Both the position numbers and the translations under genes were made by a program. From Fragilaria crotonensis (taxonomy: Eukaryota; Bacillariophyta; Fragilariophyceae; Fragilariales; Fragilariaceae), in contig JAKSYS010000010.1 in the NCBI GenBank assembly GCA_022925895.1, positions 1 through 64,000 on the forward strand: a stretch of 64,000 nt of DNA, read 5' to 3'. Numbering within the stretch: position 1 is the stretch's first letter; each line of letters starts with the position of its first letter. The notes beneath the pieces were generated by a model. That model saw only the letters and a list, made by a program, of their open reading frames with translations, did not search any database and was not told where the DNA came from. Positions 32,996-45,500 of the stretch are shown in pieces.

Positions 32996-33117
32996 GTATT
33001 AGTTAAAAACACACAAGTCCTCGCGAGGAAACTCGCCAGGATGGGGTACACAGGTCTGGCCTCACGGCCGGAGCATGGTGAAAACCCTATAATTAGTTAT
33101 GTTATTATTATTATTAT
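31925..33117 (+). mobile_element. LINE-3: 5'-truncated non-LTR copy in the satellite
   Basis: About 1.19 kb inserted in the 52-bp array, ending with a (TTA)n tail (about 33101-33117). The 15-bp CATATCAAACACATG lies on both sides (31910-31924 and 33118-33132), which fits a target duplication, although it is also part of the satellite unit. The 5' end starts in RNase H, so reverse transcription stopped early. Confidence 0.88.
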
Positions 33118-33250
33118 CATATCAAACACATGACGCGTTTTCGATCGATTTCCATAATCGATAACTCGCCATATCGAAAACATGACGAGATTTCGATCAA
33201 TTGCAATAATCAATAACTCGCCATAGGGAACACATGACGAGTTTTCGACC
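33118..33250. repeat. 52-bp satellite, continuation right of LINE-3
   Basis: About two and a half units continue the array after LINE-3 (ATATCAAACACATGACGCG, CATATCGAAAACATGACGAG, CATAGGGAACACATGACGAG), ending at about 33250. Confidence 0.88.
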
Positions 33251-33284
33251 CCCTAAGCATCACGTCATACAGTAATATTCCTTC

Positions 33285-33352
33285 AGGCCCTCCCTTATCG
33301 AGGTCAAAACTCGAAGGTCAAAACTGACCCCCCCAGTTTTGTTTTGAAAAAA
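33285..33352. repeat. Short dispersed repeat shared with 55863-55929
   Basis: The phrases AAAACTGACCCCCC and TTTGTTTTGAAA with their surroundings are found again at 55863-55929, with about 75 percent match over some 65 bases. Neither copy has a recognisable frame. Confidence 0.55.
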
Positions 33353-33462
33353 TTACCGGCCTTAGGTTTAGGTTTAAACCTAGTTAAACCTAAATTCCAA
33401 ACCTAATCTACCGGCCACTGTACCCGATGTACTATACTACTATGTAAAGGTGCACTGGGAAG

Positions 33463-34101
33463 CAGGCCACGGTGATAAGTTACTACTGCTGTGGTTAACT
33501 GCAGTTAGTTAACTGCAGTGACTAACTGCTTCGAAATTTTGCGGAGTATACTAACTAACTACTGCAAGTGCTGCAGTTAACTTATTAACTACTGCATCTC
33601 AGACACTTAACCAACTAACTACCACACCACGTAGTAGAATACGACCACTTAGGAGTGGTAGTAACTTTCCTAGAAGTTAACTGCACAGATGGGACATGTG
33701 CAATTACACCTTTACACATTACGAGTACGTACTGGCAATGGTACAGCAGGTCATTAGGCACAAAGTCATTAATGATGAGAACTTTAGCCGGATTTTCACT
33801 AATAGCAAACCGTCATATTCCGGACATTCCAGATTTCTGGTCATTGTTTCTGTACACTGTTAAGTATAACACGTGTTCAAGCCGTGAAGAACTGATGCAG
33901 GATATACTGCAACTAACTGCACGATCAAGAAAATACTCAATACTCCCCTCGCTCGAAATGTAGTATTTGGGGTTAACTTCTACGCCGAGTTGAAGAATAA
34001 CCCTACCACATATTAACTTCCCGTAGGTCACAGTATTAAACCCCATACTGTCAGCAGTCCAAATGCGCAGTTTGGTTAAAGTATAACTTCACCGTGGCCT
34101 G
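33463..34101. mobile_element. Non-autonomous hAT-type element (639 bp)
   Basis: The left end CAGGCCACGGTGATAAGTTA and the reverse complement of the right end CAGGCCACGGTGAAGTTATA share 13 perfect terminal bases. Immediately outside both ends is the same 8-bp sequence CTGGGAAG (33455-33462 and 34102-34109). An 8-bp target duplication and ends starting CAG are the hallmark of hAT transposons. Inside, GTTAACTGCAG and related words repeat near the left end (about 33494-33600), like the subterminal transposase-binding repeats of that family. It has no transposase frame, so it would need one supplied in trans. Confidence 0.85.
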
Positions 34102-34109
34102 CTGGGAAG

Positions 34110-37100
34110 AGTCTCAAGTCTCACCTCTCGCACAGTCTATCTACCGGTAGCTGTAAACAGTTGCCTGGTACAGCTAATCCATCATTATGCCTTACCCAGC
34201 ACTACCAATCTGATGGCTTGATCCTCCTGCTCTGCTGCTCATGAGTAGTACACCCTGCTGTCAGCACCAGATTCCTCAAACATACAATCTTCAAATGCAG
34301 CATGGTTGGACTTTATGCAGACCACCTTCTCCACAGTCATCATGGCAACCAAGGCATTCCTCAACTTTGTTTGGACCTAATTCTTTTATCTTCCTTGCCG
34401 ATTGTCATAGCTAGTTCGCTTATGTTACTCGCTCATTCGCTGTAACCAAACCCGTAAAGACTTAAAGTAACTCGTAACTCATAACCCGTAACCCTAAACC
34501 CTTGAGTTAAACCAAAAAGCTAAATTATTCGTCTCAAATGAAATCTAGGTTTTAGGTTCAAACCTAGTTAAACCTACTTGAGTTAAACCTAGCGTTGCCA
34601 CCCTTGACTTGTACTGGGTAAAAATGGTAATTGTACTACCGGGAGCTGCGGGAAAGTATGGCTGGATGCATATTTTGGGTACACGAGGTAGCTCTACGTA
34701 GGCCTAGTATTAATTTTTTTATTTCCGACGTCAAAAGTATACCAAGGTTACGGTACAGCTACTGAATTGGTGATTCTAATCGGGTTGTCAGTGCAGCTTT
34801 TGTTCATCTAGCCGAAATAGACCCCAACTGTGGCAATGAAGAAGTAGCTAGTCTAGTCGATGTACAATATAATGTTCGAGAGTTTCAGAACCCGCGACGT
34901 GAGCGCCAGCGTGACGAGATCTGCACCAACAAAGCAAGGTAATGGCAACAAGATGGTGAGCAGTCATGAGTCATGACCAGGAGGAATGAGCCCACAGTCG
35001 AACACCAAGAAAGGGTATGCTGAAATCAAAGTGATTCCATCTCATCCGCCATGCTCTTGATTGCCCGGCTTGTTGGATAAATATAGTGAGGTCTGCTTTA
35101 AAGAAAGCAGCATTATGATTGTACGCAACATGATTGCAGGCGACCACACCCAACAAAATACATCCGAGATGTGCCATAGTAGCATATTCGTTCAAATTTC
35201 TTGGCAGGGTGAGGCAGCCACTCAGAAAGTAGCATTTGATCTTTCAATCAACACCAATCAATTTGAAGTTGTTGACAATTAGGTTTGTATTGGGCAGCAG
35301 GATTGTGTAGTTCATGCCAATCTTGTATGAGATATCTTGGCTGGTCATTGACATATCCTGACAAATCGAATACTGGCCAAGAAGTCCGGTTATTCAAATT
35401 GATATTGACATATATCAGCCAATTCTGTCTCTCGATTCATGAACTTGAATGGGCAGAGAATTGGCAACTTCTGGATAGGTTTTACAGCAAAATCTCGAAA
35501 CTTGCGCACCACCGCCGTGTCGGGTGACAAATGCAAGTGAAGGGCTCCCAGCGTCAAGAAGTTCCTCACACGTGCGGTGTCCATGACTCGAGTCCTGCAG
35601 GATGATGATGGGTGATTCCTTATCTCTTAGCAGTGACAACAGATCACGAGATGCCGTGATGCATTGATCCAGCGATGGAACCAGGATTGGGCTCTAGTAG
35701 CCAAAACGTTTGGAGCTGCTTGCTAGCACCATCAAGGAGCACACCAACAACAGAGGCTTCATCGGTGACAGTATCAAATTCATCTTCCCTGTTAGTCTGC
35801 TATGACCTTCATCTGTATCCAGGCAATGCATGCCCAACTCATGGCACTTCACATGTCACGTCGTGAGAGCAAGCCATCGGTCGACACATCGACAGCCAAC
35901 AAATTGATCCAACGTCTGGGGAGCAAAAGTTCCGAGGAGTGACATTCTGTGAGCCTCTTCCGTCCTTATTTTGAAAGGAAAAAGTAGGAATGGTGAAAAT
36001 GCTTCCAAGAATGTTCCAAACGGAGTTCACCACGTGTTCGCCTCGGGTGGGGATGCTCTAAGGGTTCGAATCTGGATCCATCCCAAGATCCACTGTCATC
36101 GTCATCATGGTTCGTGACATTTGGTATGACTGACACCAACACTCAATTGGGCAACATGCTGGTAACTGTTCTCTTCATCAGACAACGTTTCTGGAATCAC
36201 AAGAGAAGAAGGTGCTCCCTTTACTGCCATCTCCTGGCGCGTGATCAGTAGAAATTGGAATGGTCGTGAATTTATCAAAACTGCGTTTTCTGTGGAGCTT
36301 CAATGTGCTTTCACTCATGAAGAGCAAGGAGATGATGTAGCTTCAAGAAGCTCCACGGAATATCAAGAATTGGTTGAGATATTCACTGCCATGGTCAATG
36401 GAATGAAAAGCAAGTGATTTGGCGTGTAAATCAATTTTCAATATGCGAGCGCTAAAAAAAATAGTGGTACTAGTACGTAGAGCTCTACCTCGCGAATCCT
36501 CTTCGTGAATCCAGCCATAGCGTAAGATACGATTTTTGCAATACCGTAATAATGTATTGACGCGGAAGCACTCCATTGAAGGTAACACGAAGTCCCCTCC
36601 ATCGTAAGTGATACAAGGATTTCGTACCATTGTACTGGGTACCACGGGCCACGGGTACCACCTTAAAACTACTTAGAACCAATAATTTTGCTTAGAACCA
36701 ATAACGCGCTAATTTCCGTTCCTCCTACATGAAAGTTAATCAAATTGTTGTTTTCAAACAAAGTTCGTAGGAGACTCTTGTTCCTCTATTCATTCTACAT
36801 AGATCATGTACTTGTCGGAAAGTGTGTTTCCCTGGACCGTCGCTCAATATTTCACACCGTATTTTGGCACTTCAGGTCAAAAGTTGCTCAAAATATTTGC
36901 ACATCGAGGTGGGCCTCCCATTTAATGCTCTCCATCGTGACGCTGAATATTTTTTTATGCTTGCTATTTTTATAGAAACGCCTGCCACATGATACCGCGC
37001 CACGAATTTCTATTGGTCCAGGGTTGGTACAAGCCACGCGTAAAACGCAGCGTACCAGTAGTCCAGGGATCATAGGCATCAGGGATAGGAAGTAAATAAC

Positions 37101-37971
37101 CACCGGTACCGGTAACCAAATACCGATGGTATTATACTGTACCACTACTGTGATTTTTAAAATGCCCAATAACTGGTTACCTGCGAGTTGCAATATACCA
37201 ACCAGTAACCAAGACCCTTGGTTATTTTCTACTGAGTTTAGTCGGTAGTATTTTGAATTCCGGGTGTTTGGGAATACCAGTCGGAATTTCCATAAATGTT
37301 CTGTCCTGCATCAGTGTGTTTACGGTTCATTTCTGTACTGTAGTACTGAAGTTTACTGTTACTGTAGTGTTTTTACTACCATTATACCTACTGGACGAAA
37401 CCAATGGAACCGAGTAAGTACTGCGATTCGAAAAATGAAGAGAAGTTATATTCATACCGGACTGAAGGATTTTTCAATACCAAAATACCTCCCAGTGCAA
37501 CAGCACAATACCATTCTACCTACTGGAGGACTGTAATACCAGATTCAACGTGGGACAGTATTATTTTTCCAATCCCTGATAGGCATGATTTTGGGCGAAC
37601 GTGTGAAAAAAATTACGCGCACACATATAAATTGTTTTTCATGCATGGATGAATTTTAATGTTTCGCTTAGAGGAACCAATAATCCCAAAATGAGGCAAT
37701 CAAATCGTTTGATACCTCGATGAATATCGGCACCCAGTACAAGATTGATTCAATTGTAGGATAAACAAAAACACGAAGGAGAATTCTTGACAGAATGTTG
37801 TTGGGGTGTGAAGCTTTTCGGAACAAATAAATTGAGTCGAAACATGCGTTAAATTATTGGTTCTAAGTAGTTTTTAGGTGGTAGTGCTGCTGGTGCTGTA
37901 TCTTTATGGCAAAACTTGCATAAAGCTTATACAGAACGATATGTATGTAGCAAGAACTCCGAGTTGCAATG
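34110..37971. other. Intergenic desert
   Basis: Nearly 3.9 kb without a frame I can support; all open frames are under 105 codons and lack a domain. A 27-base phrase, TTAGGTTTAAACCTAGTTAA onward (33366), recurs with one mismatch at 34552. The text is rich in GTAC/TACC words. The window may contain decayed genes here, but nothing is recognisable. Confidence 0.5.
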
Positions 37972-38165
37972 TCTACATATGACATATACATTTTGTTTAC
38001 TACTAATGTAGAAAGAAGTGTGCGTTCAGTCAAATGCGAATCTACATATGACATATACATTTTGATTACTACTAATGTAGAAGGAAGTCAAATGCCAATC
38101 TACATATGACATATACATTTTGTTTACTACTAATGTAGATAGAAGTGTGCGTTCAGTCAAATGCG
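37972..38165. repeat. Three tandem imperfect units, 58-69 bp
   Basis: TCTACATATGACATATACAT begins at 37972, 38041 and 38099, each followed by TTTGTTTACTACTAATGTAG and, in two units, GTGTGCGTTCAGTCAAATGCG. The middle unit lacks the last part. No frame is conserved. Confidence 0.85.
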
Positions 38166-38279
38166 CAGCTGAGGGCGTTTGAAACTTCGTTCGGCCGCTC
38201 TCATACAAATGCTCAGAGTACCTATGTATTTTCTTGCACCACATGTTTCTAAAAACCGTCAACTACCTGTAAAGTAGTG

Positions 38280-40073
38280 ACTTTTTGTTGAGTCACGTCA
38301 CTAACGACACTGTCGTCGTTCACTACAAGTTCACTAAGTTCACTGCGTCGTTCACTAAGTTCACTAATTTGTTTGTCGTACGAGGAGCGTCGTAGACGAA
38401 TGCGCGTTTTTTCGTGCATTGGACTCAAAACGAGTTTTCGAGGAGCATGTGTCGCACGTTCACTAACGTTTGTGTCGAGTTAGTGACGACGTTCAATGAC
38501 GTTAGTGTCGCCCGTCAATGATTTTACAAAACTTTCAGAGCCTATAAAATGGCGAATAAAGGTCATACATTCAAATACCGGAATGATTTGGAAAGCCCTT
38601 GATCTCTTCTATTTGAATCCGTTTTGCTTTTATATTTTAGAGTTATATTCGTTAAGTTATAAGCACGCACACTTGTCTCGTTTCACCCAAAATGCGATTT
38701 TCAATCGACGAACATTCATCGATAAAGCAAGATACCACCATCGGAGCACGGATTTGGAAAGCTCGTACTCACAGCTTTTCAAATCAGTCTTAATTTTTGA
38801 TGTGGCACCTTTATTGCTCAAGTTATGGGCATTTAAAGTTCGACTTTTGGGAAGTTTCGGTGTTTTTTCGACCGTCTTGCCAGGTTCATTGACGACACTG
38901 AACGACGTTCAGAGACGACACTGAACGATTTAGTGTTCGTGACTGAGCCGATTAACTTTCGCACACTATCACGATCCTTACATAGTCGTTTCATGGATAT
39001 CAAAAACTGTTTTTTACTCGATTGAGAATTATTTAGCTCCGAGTTCTGTTGTACGCCGAGTACATTGACATTCGTACGGGTATCACGTACTCGAATCACG
39101 TAATCTGAGCTCTCAGTATTGTACTTGTACGTCATACAGCGCTCCAATTCCAGCCAACAGCCAACACATCAAGCGGCGCACCTGGTACTGTAGTACTACT
39201 GTAGCAAGTAGGGAGCCAACGAGTGTAGGATGGCAAATGGCAGCTCGCCATTGTACAATTAGAATACTAAAAAACAGTAATAAAAGTTGTAGTCAATCGA
39301 ACAATATGAATATACAAAAATCATGGTTTCGGGAGTATTTTTCCTTCATTCTTTTTCATGTTAAAAACTAATATAAGTAGGAAGTCAACATGCCGTCTCG
39401 TCAAGCCGTGATCGTTGTTCCCGTCGAGTTTTTGTTCCATTCGACATACTGTACCGGTACTGTATATTGTATTCTATACAATACTGCAACTGGTAGCTTG
39501 TAGCTTGGTATCTCCCGTGTGATTGCCTTCTATCTTTGCGATAGGGAGCAGGAGCCAGTACGAGTACTGTACGCAGTCTGTGAACTTCAACGAAGTGATA
39601 CGGCTTCCGTACAGTACAGTAGAGGGCACGTGGTCGATTTGCCCCATGCTTTCCCGCATCTCCCCGGTAGTACAAGTACTCGTACAAAGGAACACCTCAG
39701 TTTCTGTCGTGAACGGTATTCGCGTAAAAAGGTGTTCGAGATCCATGCTACAACTACACACCTTAGCAAGTCCGTCGAACATGCGGCTATCCTGAGTATG
39801 CCTCTCTTTGATGCTGATTACCCGTTGCGTTCGTCCCTTTGTATCCATTTCGCTCGTAGGAAGTACACCTTACGGCATCAAGTTCGTAATAACGATACAA
39901 ACAGGCAATGAGGCCAAAGAATCATCTTCTCGTTCCATTCATTTTCTATGTGATTCCTTCGCTGGTGTATACATTATACATTATACGTCAGTGAAAATAT
40001 ATGGAGCGCCTCTCGTCAAACGGATTCCGGTTTTGCCGCGTCCGAAAATGTGCCTCCTGCAGGACGAACCATT
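38280..40073. other. Intergenic sequence with GTTCACTAA-type repeats
   Basis: From 38280 to 38540 short words such as GTTCACTAAGTTCACT and GTCGTTCACTA recur, and GACGACACTGAACGA repeats at 38890-38930. Open frames on both strands around 39385-39911 overlap one another and have no domain. No gene called. Confidence 0.45.
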
Positions 40074-41131
40074 ATGCTCAACACTGCAAATGTAAGAGAA
40101 ATGGAGACGAGAAAGGCCAATCAGCCACAAGCGTCCATCACACAGCAGACACTTACTTCAGATGTACCTTTCGATAAAATCCTTGTTGTTTATTCGGGAC
40201 CGACCGACCTCATGGACCTTAACATCAAGCCTGAAGAAATCTCAGATGCTCACAAGACGATGGAATTGTATCGGCTTAACTTCGAATTCTCTTACGAAAC
40301 GGCATTCATTGCCAAACCCATGATACATTGATTGTTGTGACGTATGTTGTCAAGTCCAAATATCAAACGCAAATTGACGAATTGCATGACAAATGCCATG
40401 CCAACTACGGAAACTACGTTAGGTTGATAACACGCAACAATACCTGTTTGGATCTGGACTCGGTACGCGTCGCAATTGAATACACAGGTCAAGGTAACCG
40501 TCCCGTTGTAGTGACGAATCGCAGTACGACGTCCACCAAGATCGATGCTACTTCTGCGTACTACGATTATTTCGTATACATCAATTGCGGTGTCACGGGG
40601 CCATCATCGCAATGGGCCAACCGACCCTGGACTAGCGTCTTTCTGGAAAAACTCCGCGATGGAGTCAAAATGGTCGGCTTAACCATCAACTGTTATTTTC
40701 ATGAAAATCCTCATGCTCAGTCAATGATGTATGCCTTGGACCGAGAAGGACTCCAGGTCGTTGTGGACGGTGGTGCTATATATGATTGTACGAAACGACC
40801 AGGATATTTTGGCATCGATGTTGAGGCGTTAGAGGACAAGATTGTATCCGGATACGAGCTGGAGTTGAGTAGACTGATTTTGCAAGCCGGATACGGGATC
40901 TCTTCTGTCGTGCGACCCACAACCCTGTTTCGGCACAATCAAACGCAATGTTTGAATAAGTATGGCAATGATACTCTCAATGATGTATGGTTGGGCGAAA
41001 CACTTATCGAGTATTTTGGAAGAATCCCATCCTTGGACGAGGTGATTTTTGTCAAGACATCCAGGATCTTGACTCCCGAGACCGCCGATATCATAAACTT
41101 TACGCTGGAAGTGGATTGGAATTGGATTTAA
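40074..41131 (+). pseudogene. Glycosyltransferase-like protein, one frame break
   Basis: The first in-frame ATG is at 40074 (MLNTANVREM). The frame runs to about 40318 and shifts by one base at the CCCA near 40317-40320; the continuation reads HDTLIVVTYVV and then open to 41131, for about 350 residues in all. Notable blocks: KILVVYSGPTDL, the segment LHDKCHANYGNYVRLITRNN, YDYFVYINCGVTGP, then VKMVGLTINC with HAQSMMYALDREGLQ. The spacing of these last blocks resembles RgpF-like and other GT-A glycosyltransferases, in which the sugar donor is bound after a YDY-type strand. I recall no named family member, so function is a suggestion only. Golgi polysaccharide or glycoprotein synthesis would be the usual setting. 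No clear membrane anchor is seen in frame; it may lie upstream in another exon. Confidence 0.5.
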
Positions 41132-42519
41132 CGTTTTGATGGCAGATAACTATGCGTATCATGGATTGTTGGCCTTGCATTTCATCCTGTGCTCGCAGCG
41201 TGAATGAAGCGAAAATACGAGCCTGTCCACAGGAAAATTAGATTCCATTCCGAGTCATATGCATACGTGAGCAAAGTATATAGGGAAGTATGGTACTAGT
41301 ACGACGGCATCAGGCGAATGATCATGGAGGGTGAACAAGGAGCAACTTACGTGATTGCCCGGTCCGGAAGCTTCTGGCCCAAGACCCGGACAGTGCGAAA
41401 GAATGGCAGGGTTGCGGCACTAATGCAGGGAGGTACATGGGTAAGTGGTTTTAACTCCTACAAGATCACTATCAATCCAGGTATCGACCCATGTTTGATT
41501 ATATGCTTTTGTGCGGTGTGTGATGCAATGGATGAAGATTGAACAGAAACTTCCATTCCCTGGTTTTTCACATTATGAGGTATGTATGGAAGTGTGTGCT
41601 TGTCGTGTAATGAAGAAATCCACGGCCATGACCAAAAGTCCGTACTACTTAGTCTAATTTCTGATAAGGTCACTTCCTTGGCTGTCCATGAATGTGTGAC
41701 CTTTGAAGTCTGATCATTTCTTCGACCGTCATGTAGTAGAGTTGAGCGAATGTTGAAGAGCACAGATTGGTTGAAAAGTTGAGAGTGGTTCATTCGACCG
41801 AGTACTACTACTGGATGTGCCATGGGCGAAGATGAAGGTCGTGAATTCGCTTGAACTAGCAATGGTTTGGCTGTGTAAACAGGATGCTTGCATTGCATCT
41901 GCGACAAAAAGTACTATATACTGTTCATGGGCGCATGGACGAGGTTCTGTCTTGTCTTTGAGCAAAAATGTTTCTATCTACAGTGTTAGCGACTACCGGA
42001 GGACAACAATGCGACGCATAACGTTGTCGACTCCTCGTGTTGTATCATAGGACACACTCTACGACTTGTGTAGTATTTCTACCAAGGTCTGTACAACATT
42101 ATCATCCCTGGAGCATGATGAATTCCAAGGAGAAGCGTCAACAATCTCCGAATAAATCATGAATGGCTCGGCGGGATATCCTAAAACTATGGCGCGTCTC
42201 GTCAACGAAAACCGGTAGTAACAACACAACCAGATACTCACAATACGAGACTCGATCCAGTCCTGGGTATTGACACCGAGGCTGGCATGGGTACAATACG
42301 AGACTCGATCCAGTCCTAGGTATTGACACCGAGGATGGCATGGGTGCTGCGGGGAAGGAAGGATATCGTAATAGTACCAGTAGAGAAATCGATATCAACA
42401 TTGCAAAACGAGGCAGTACAACTAAGGGGTGTGAGATCTGCAGTAGCACAGAACACTCCACGTAATACTAGTAGATCTTGGCAATTTTTCCTTAGAAGGT
42501 GCAAACCATGATACTCTGG
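41132..42519. other. Intergenic, with a 53-bp tandem duplication
   Basis: No gene recognised. At 42241-42346 a 53-bp unit (CAATACGAGACTCGATCCAG ... GACACCGAGG) occurs twice in tandem with two mismatches. The next gene (SEC6) ends at 42520 on the minus strand. Confidence 0.55.
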
Positions 42520-45500
42520 TTACATTTCTGCGGCGGCCGCTGAATCGTCAACGTTGTTCACTTTATCTCCTCCACTACCCCCACCGTGAAACCAGCCCAA
42601 TTTTCCGAAGGTCTTTTCCATTGCCTTCAAAGTTTCTCCTTTAATCGGACGTTTCCGTTTACTAAGTCCGATGACCTTCACAACAATCTTATCCAATTGG
42701 AGGGAATCGTCCACGAATTGTTCATCAACGTATGAATCATCGCGTTCAAACACCCGCAGCTGCTCTTCGTGCGCCTCAAAAAGTTCGTAGATGCCACGCT
42801 CCTTGTCTGGTGCAACTAGGTGGTACAGATCGCCAATCATGAATCGACAAATATCAACATTCTTGATGGCTTTCTGGAGGCCTGGAAAATTATCTTGAGG
42901 ATCGTCACCATCGTTGGCGGCAAGGTATAATATCGCGAAGATGTTCGTCATTATTTCAAACTCGGCGTTGATAACACGTTGCAGGGCAGGGAACGAATCA
43001 GTCATGCCCTGAAAGAAGTTTCGAATTTCACCGATGTCACCATTGATACGAGACAATGCCTTCTCGGTATCTTGAAAGCACATGTTCTTCTTCGCTGACT
43101 TGTCTGCCTTCAGGAGGAGGTGCTTAATATAGAAGTTGATTGACGCCCTCACCAATCCATCAACTAGCTTTCGCACCATCACGTCTTCCATCCACTCCTC
43201 AATGTCAGTCATAAAATCCTCGATAGTTCTAACAATCGTAAGGGCCGCCTCATTCGTTGTATCATTTTCCCAGCTTTCGCTGAACAGTCGTGTTGCCAGG
43301 TCTTCATTAATCGGTTCAAAGATGTACGTATGAATGCTCTGTGCAGCAAACATTGCGTCGTTAGTGTACTGTCTCATCAATTCGTTTGCCACCTCTTGAA
43401 CGGTTTGCTGGTCTTGAGGAGGGAGGTCTGTGTTGTCCAACAACTCCTCCACGATTTCGTCGCATTGGTCAGTCATTCTCACAAAATCGTTTGCAGCAGC
43501 ACAGCAAGTTTCGAGGTCCTTAAGGAAAGCATTTCTGGAAAGTCGTTGCTTCTGCTGCATTGACATGAAGACAATTGTCACTGCGTCAACCAGGACACTA
43601 GACTTCTTCGTGAGCCGTTCGCGGATGGTGCGAAGTTGTACTCCAGCCAAGGCGAAGACATCCTCTGGTAGGGAGGTGATGAGATGGCCCTCTCCTGTTT
43701 GAGATTTGGCGTGGTCAGTGCTGCAAAAAGGAGCACTGTTGTGAGAAAGTGGATACATTAAATGCATAAAGCCGATCGAGATGAAAACAAATCACACACC
43801 TATAAACATTGTCCAGCCATTGCTGAGTTTGATCTTGAGTTCGAAGAATAAACTGGTCTTGAGCCAAGCGATGGACGTCCCAGAGCACGTTTGTAACCCA
43901 TGACAAGTTCTCCTTAGCCGTTTCCATATCGATTTCTTTTCCCTTCATCAACTCCTTCATTGACGTGAACTTGGTCCTCGAGTCAGTGCGAGAATTGAGT
44001 TGAATCAGGTTGGGAAAGGACTCTTCTACCTTTTCGCGAAATGATTCGATCCACGCTACTAGATCCAATAGCTGGGTGACAGTCATGAATGACAAGTTGT
44101 TTCCCTTCTGCCCTCCAATATGGTGCAAAATATGTTCAGAACAAACAGCGGCGACACAAGTCATCCACAAAGTTTCAACGTTCCAGAATGGAGGGAAACA
44201 AGGTGTCATATGCTGTTTGACCAATTCAATTTGAAAAGTCAAAGTTTGCGCCGCGCGTAGGACCGCGATGAATTCAGCAGACGTATTGTCCATAAGAGGA
44301 CCGTTGTTGTCCTCCTTAACCTGCTCGATCATGCTGTTGAATACTTCTGTGGCGCGAGTCTGAAAATCGTCGGCAATTTGTTCAAGCGCGGCGCGGCGCA
44401 TATCAGTGATACTATTGCGGTGCTTCTGTTGCGAATTCATTGGCGATTTGGTGGGGTCAATTCCACCATGGACACGACGGTATTCATCGGAAGCAGACTC
44501 GTAAACTTCCACTGCTTCCACCAGGGCAACCATACCTGCGGGGTCTTGTCGCGACAGGTCCAATGCCGATCCTATACCACTCAGAACGCGTAAGCGAATC
44601 TCGTCACCAACCTCCCATACATTCTTGACATGTCCGTTCAGGAAGCGATCAACAGCATCGTGATTATTTGTGGTCGGGGCATATCGGAACGAATTTCCAG
44701 TCTTTCGAACTCCCATAGTTGGGCGACCACGATGGTCATAGGAGTTTGCACTTTCAGCATAGGCAGCATCTTCTTCCTCCATCCTTGCCTTCATGCCAGC
44801 TTCGGCTTCCACCAAGAAGATCTGCAGCTCAACGTGCTCGCGACAGACGTCGCGGATCGTCGTCCACTCGTGGTCTGTCCATTCGCAGGAGTTGAGTTGA
44901 TCTCTCATCCGATCACAGGTCGTGGGAATCTGCGAAAAGAAGTCAAGTTCTCGAAAGCACCGTGCCAGGTTGCGTCTGGCGTTAATTGCAGTCTTGAGCT
45001 TCGGGTAGTTAGTGAGAAGGAAGGAGTGTTTCTGATCAGAGTCTCCTCCATTTGAAATGTAGGTAGTCAGTTGACTAAGTCGATGAAGATCCGACTTGGT
45101 CGATTCCACAGCGTTGACCAGCTCCTGAACTTCAGATCCACTCGCAGCGACACCGTCGTTCAATCGACTATTGATGAGAGCCAAATCTCGCGCAGTTTGT
45201 TCTCTCAACTTGACGATTTCCATATCCATCTTCTGCGCTCCTCCTCCTGACTTTCTGCCATCTTCGTCGTATGCTGCGTCTTCCTGGTGGACAGGCATCT
45301 CTAGGAGGAGTTCGTCAATTAAGCCGGCATCGAAGATCCATGTACTGACAATTCCAATGGCACGCTCTTCGGCATTGATGGCAAACTCTGGAAGTGGCAA
45401 TCCCTGCACAGCTGTGGGGATATCAGGCATATCTTGAGGCCGATGAACATAACTAGGAGTGGCTTCTTCCACCATCTTTGCGTTATCAACGACTTGATAA

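Noticed and set aside
33655-33963. 102-codon open frame
   Set aside because: It lies inside the non-autonomous hAT element and shows no transposase motif.
34470-34505. Possible interstitial telomere (CGTAACCCTAAACCC)
   Set aside because: Only one or two telomere-like words in a degenerate setting.
35415-35639. Minus-strand frame with SPIIILQDSSHGHRTCEELL
   Set aside because: It looked protein-like, but is short, overlaps another frame and has no domain or splice sites I can support.
36055-36085. AGGGTTCGAATCTGG looked like a tRNA T-arm
   Set aside because: The flanking bases do not form a five-pair T stem, and no matching acceptor, D arm or A-box is found upstream.
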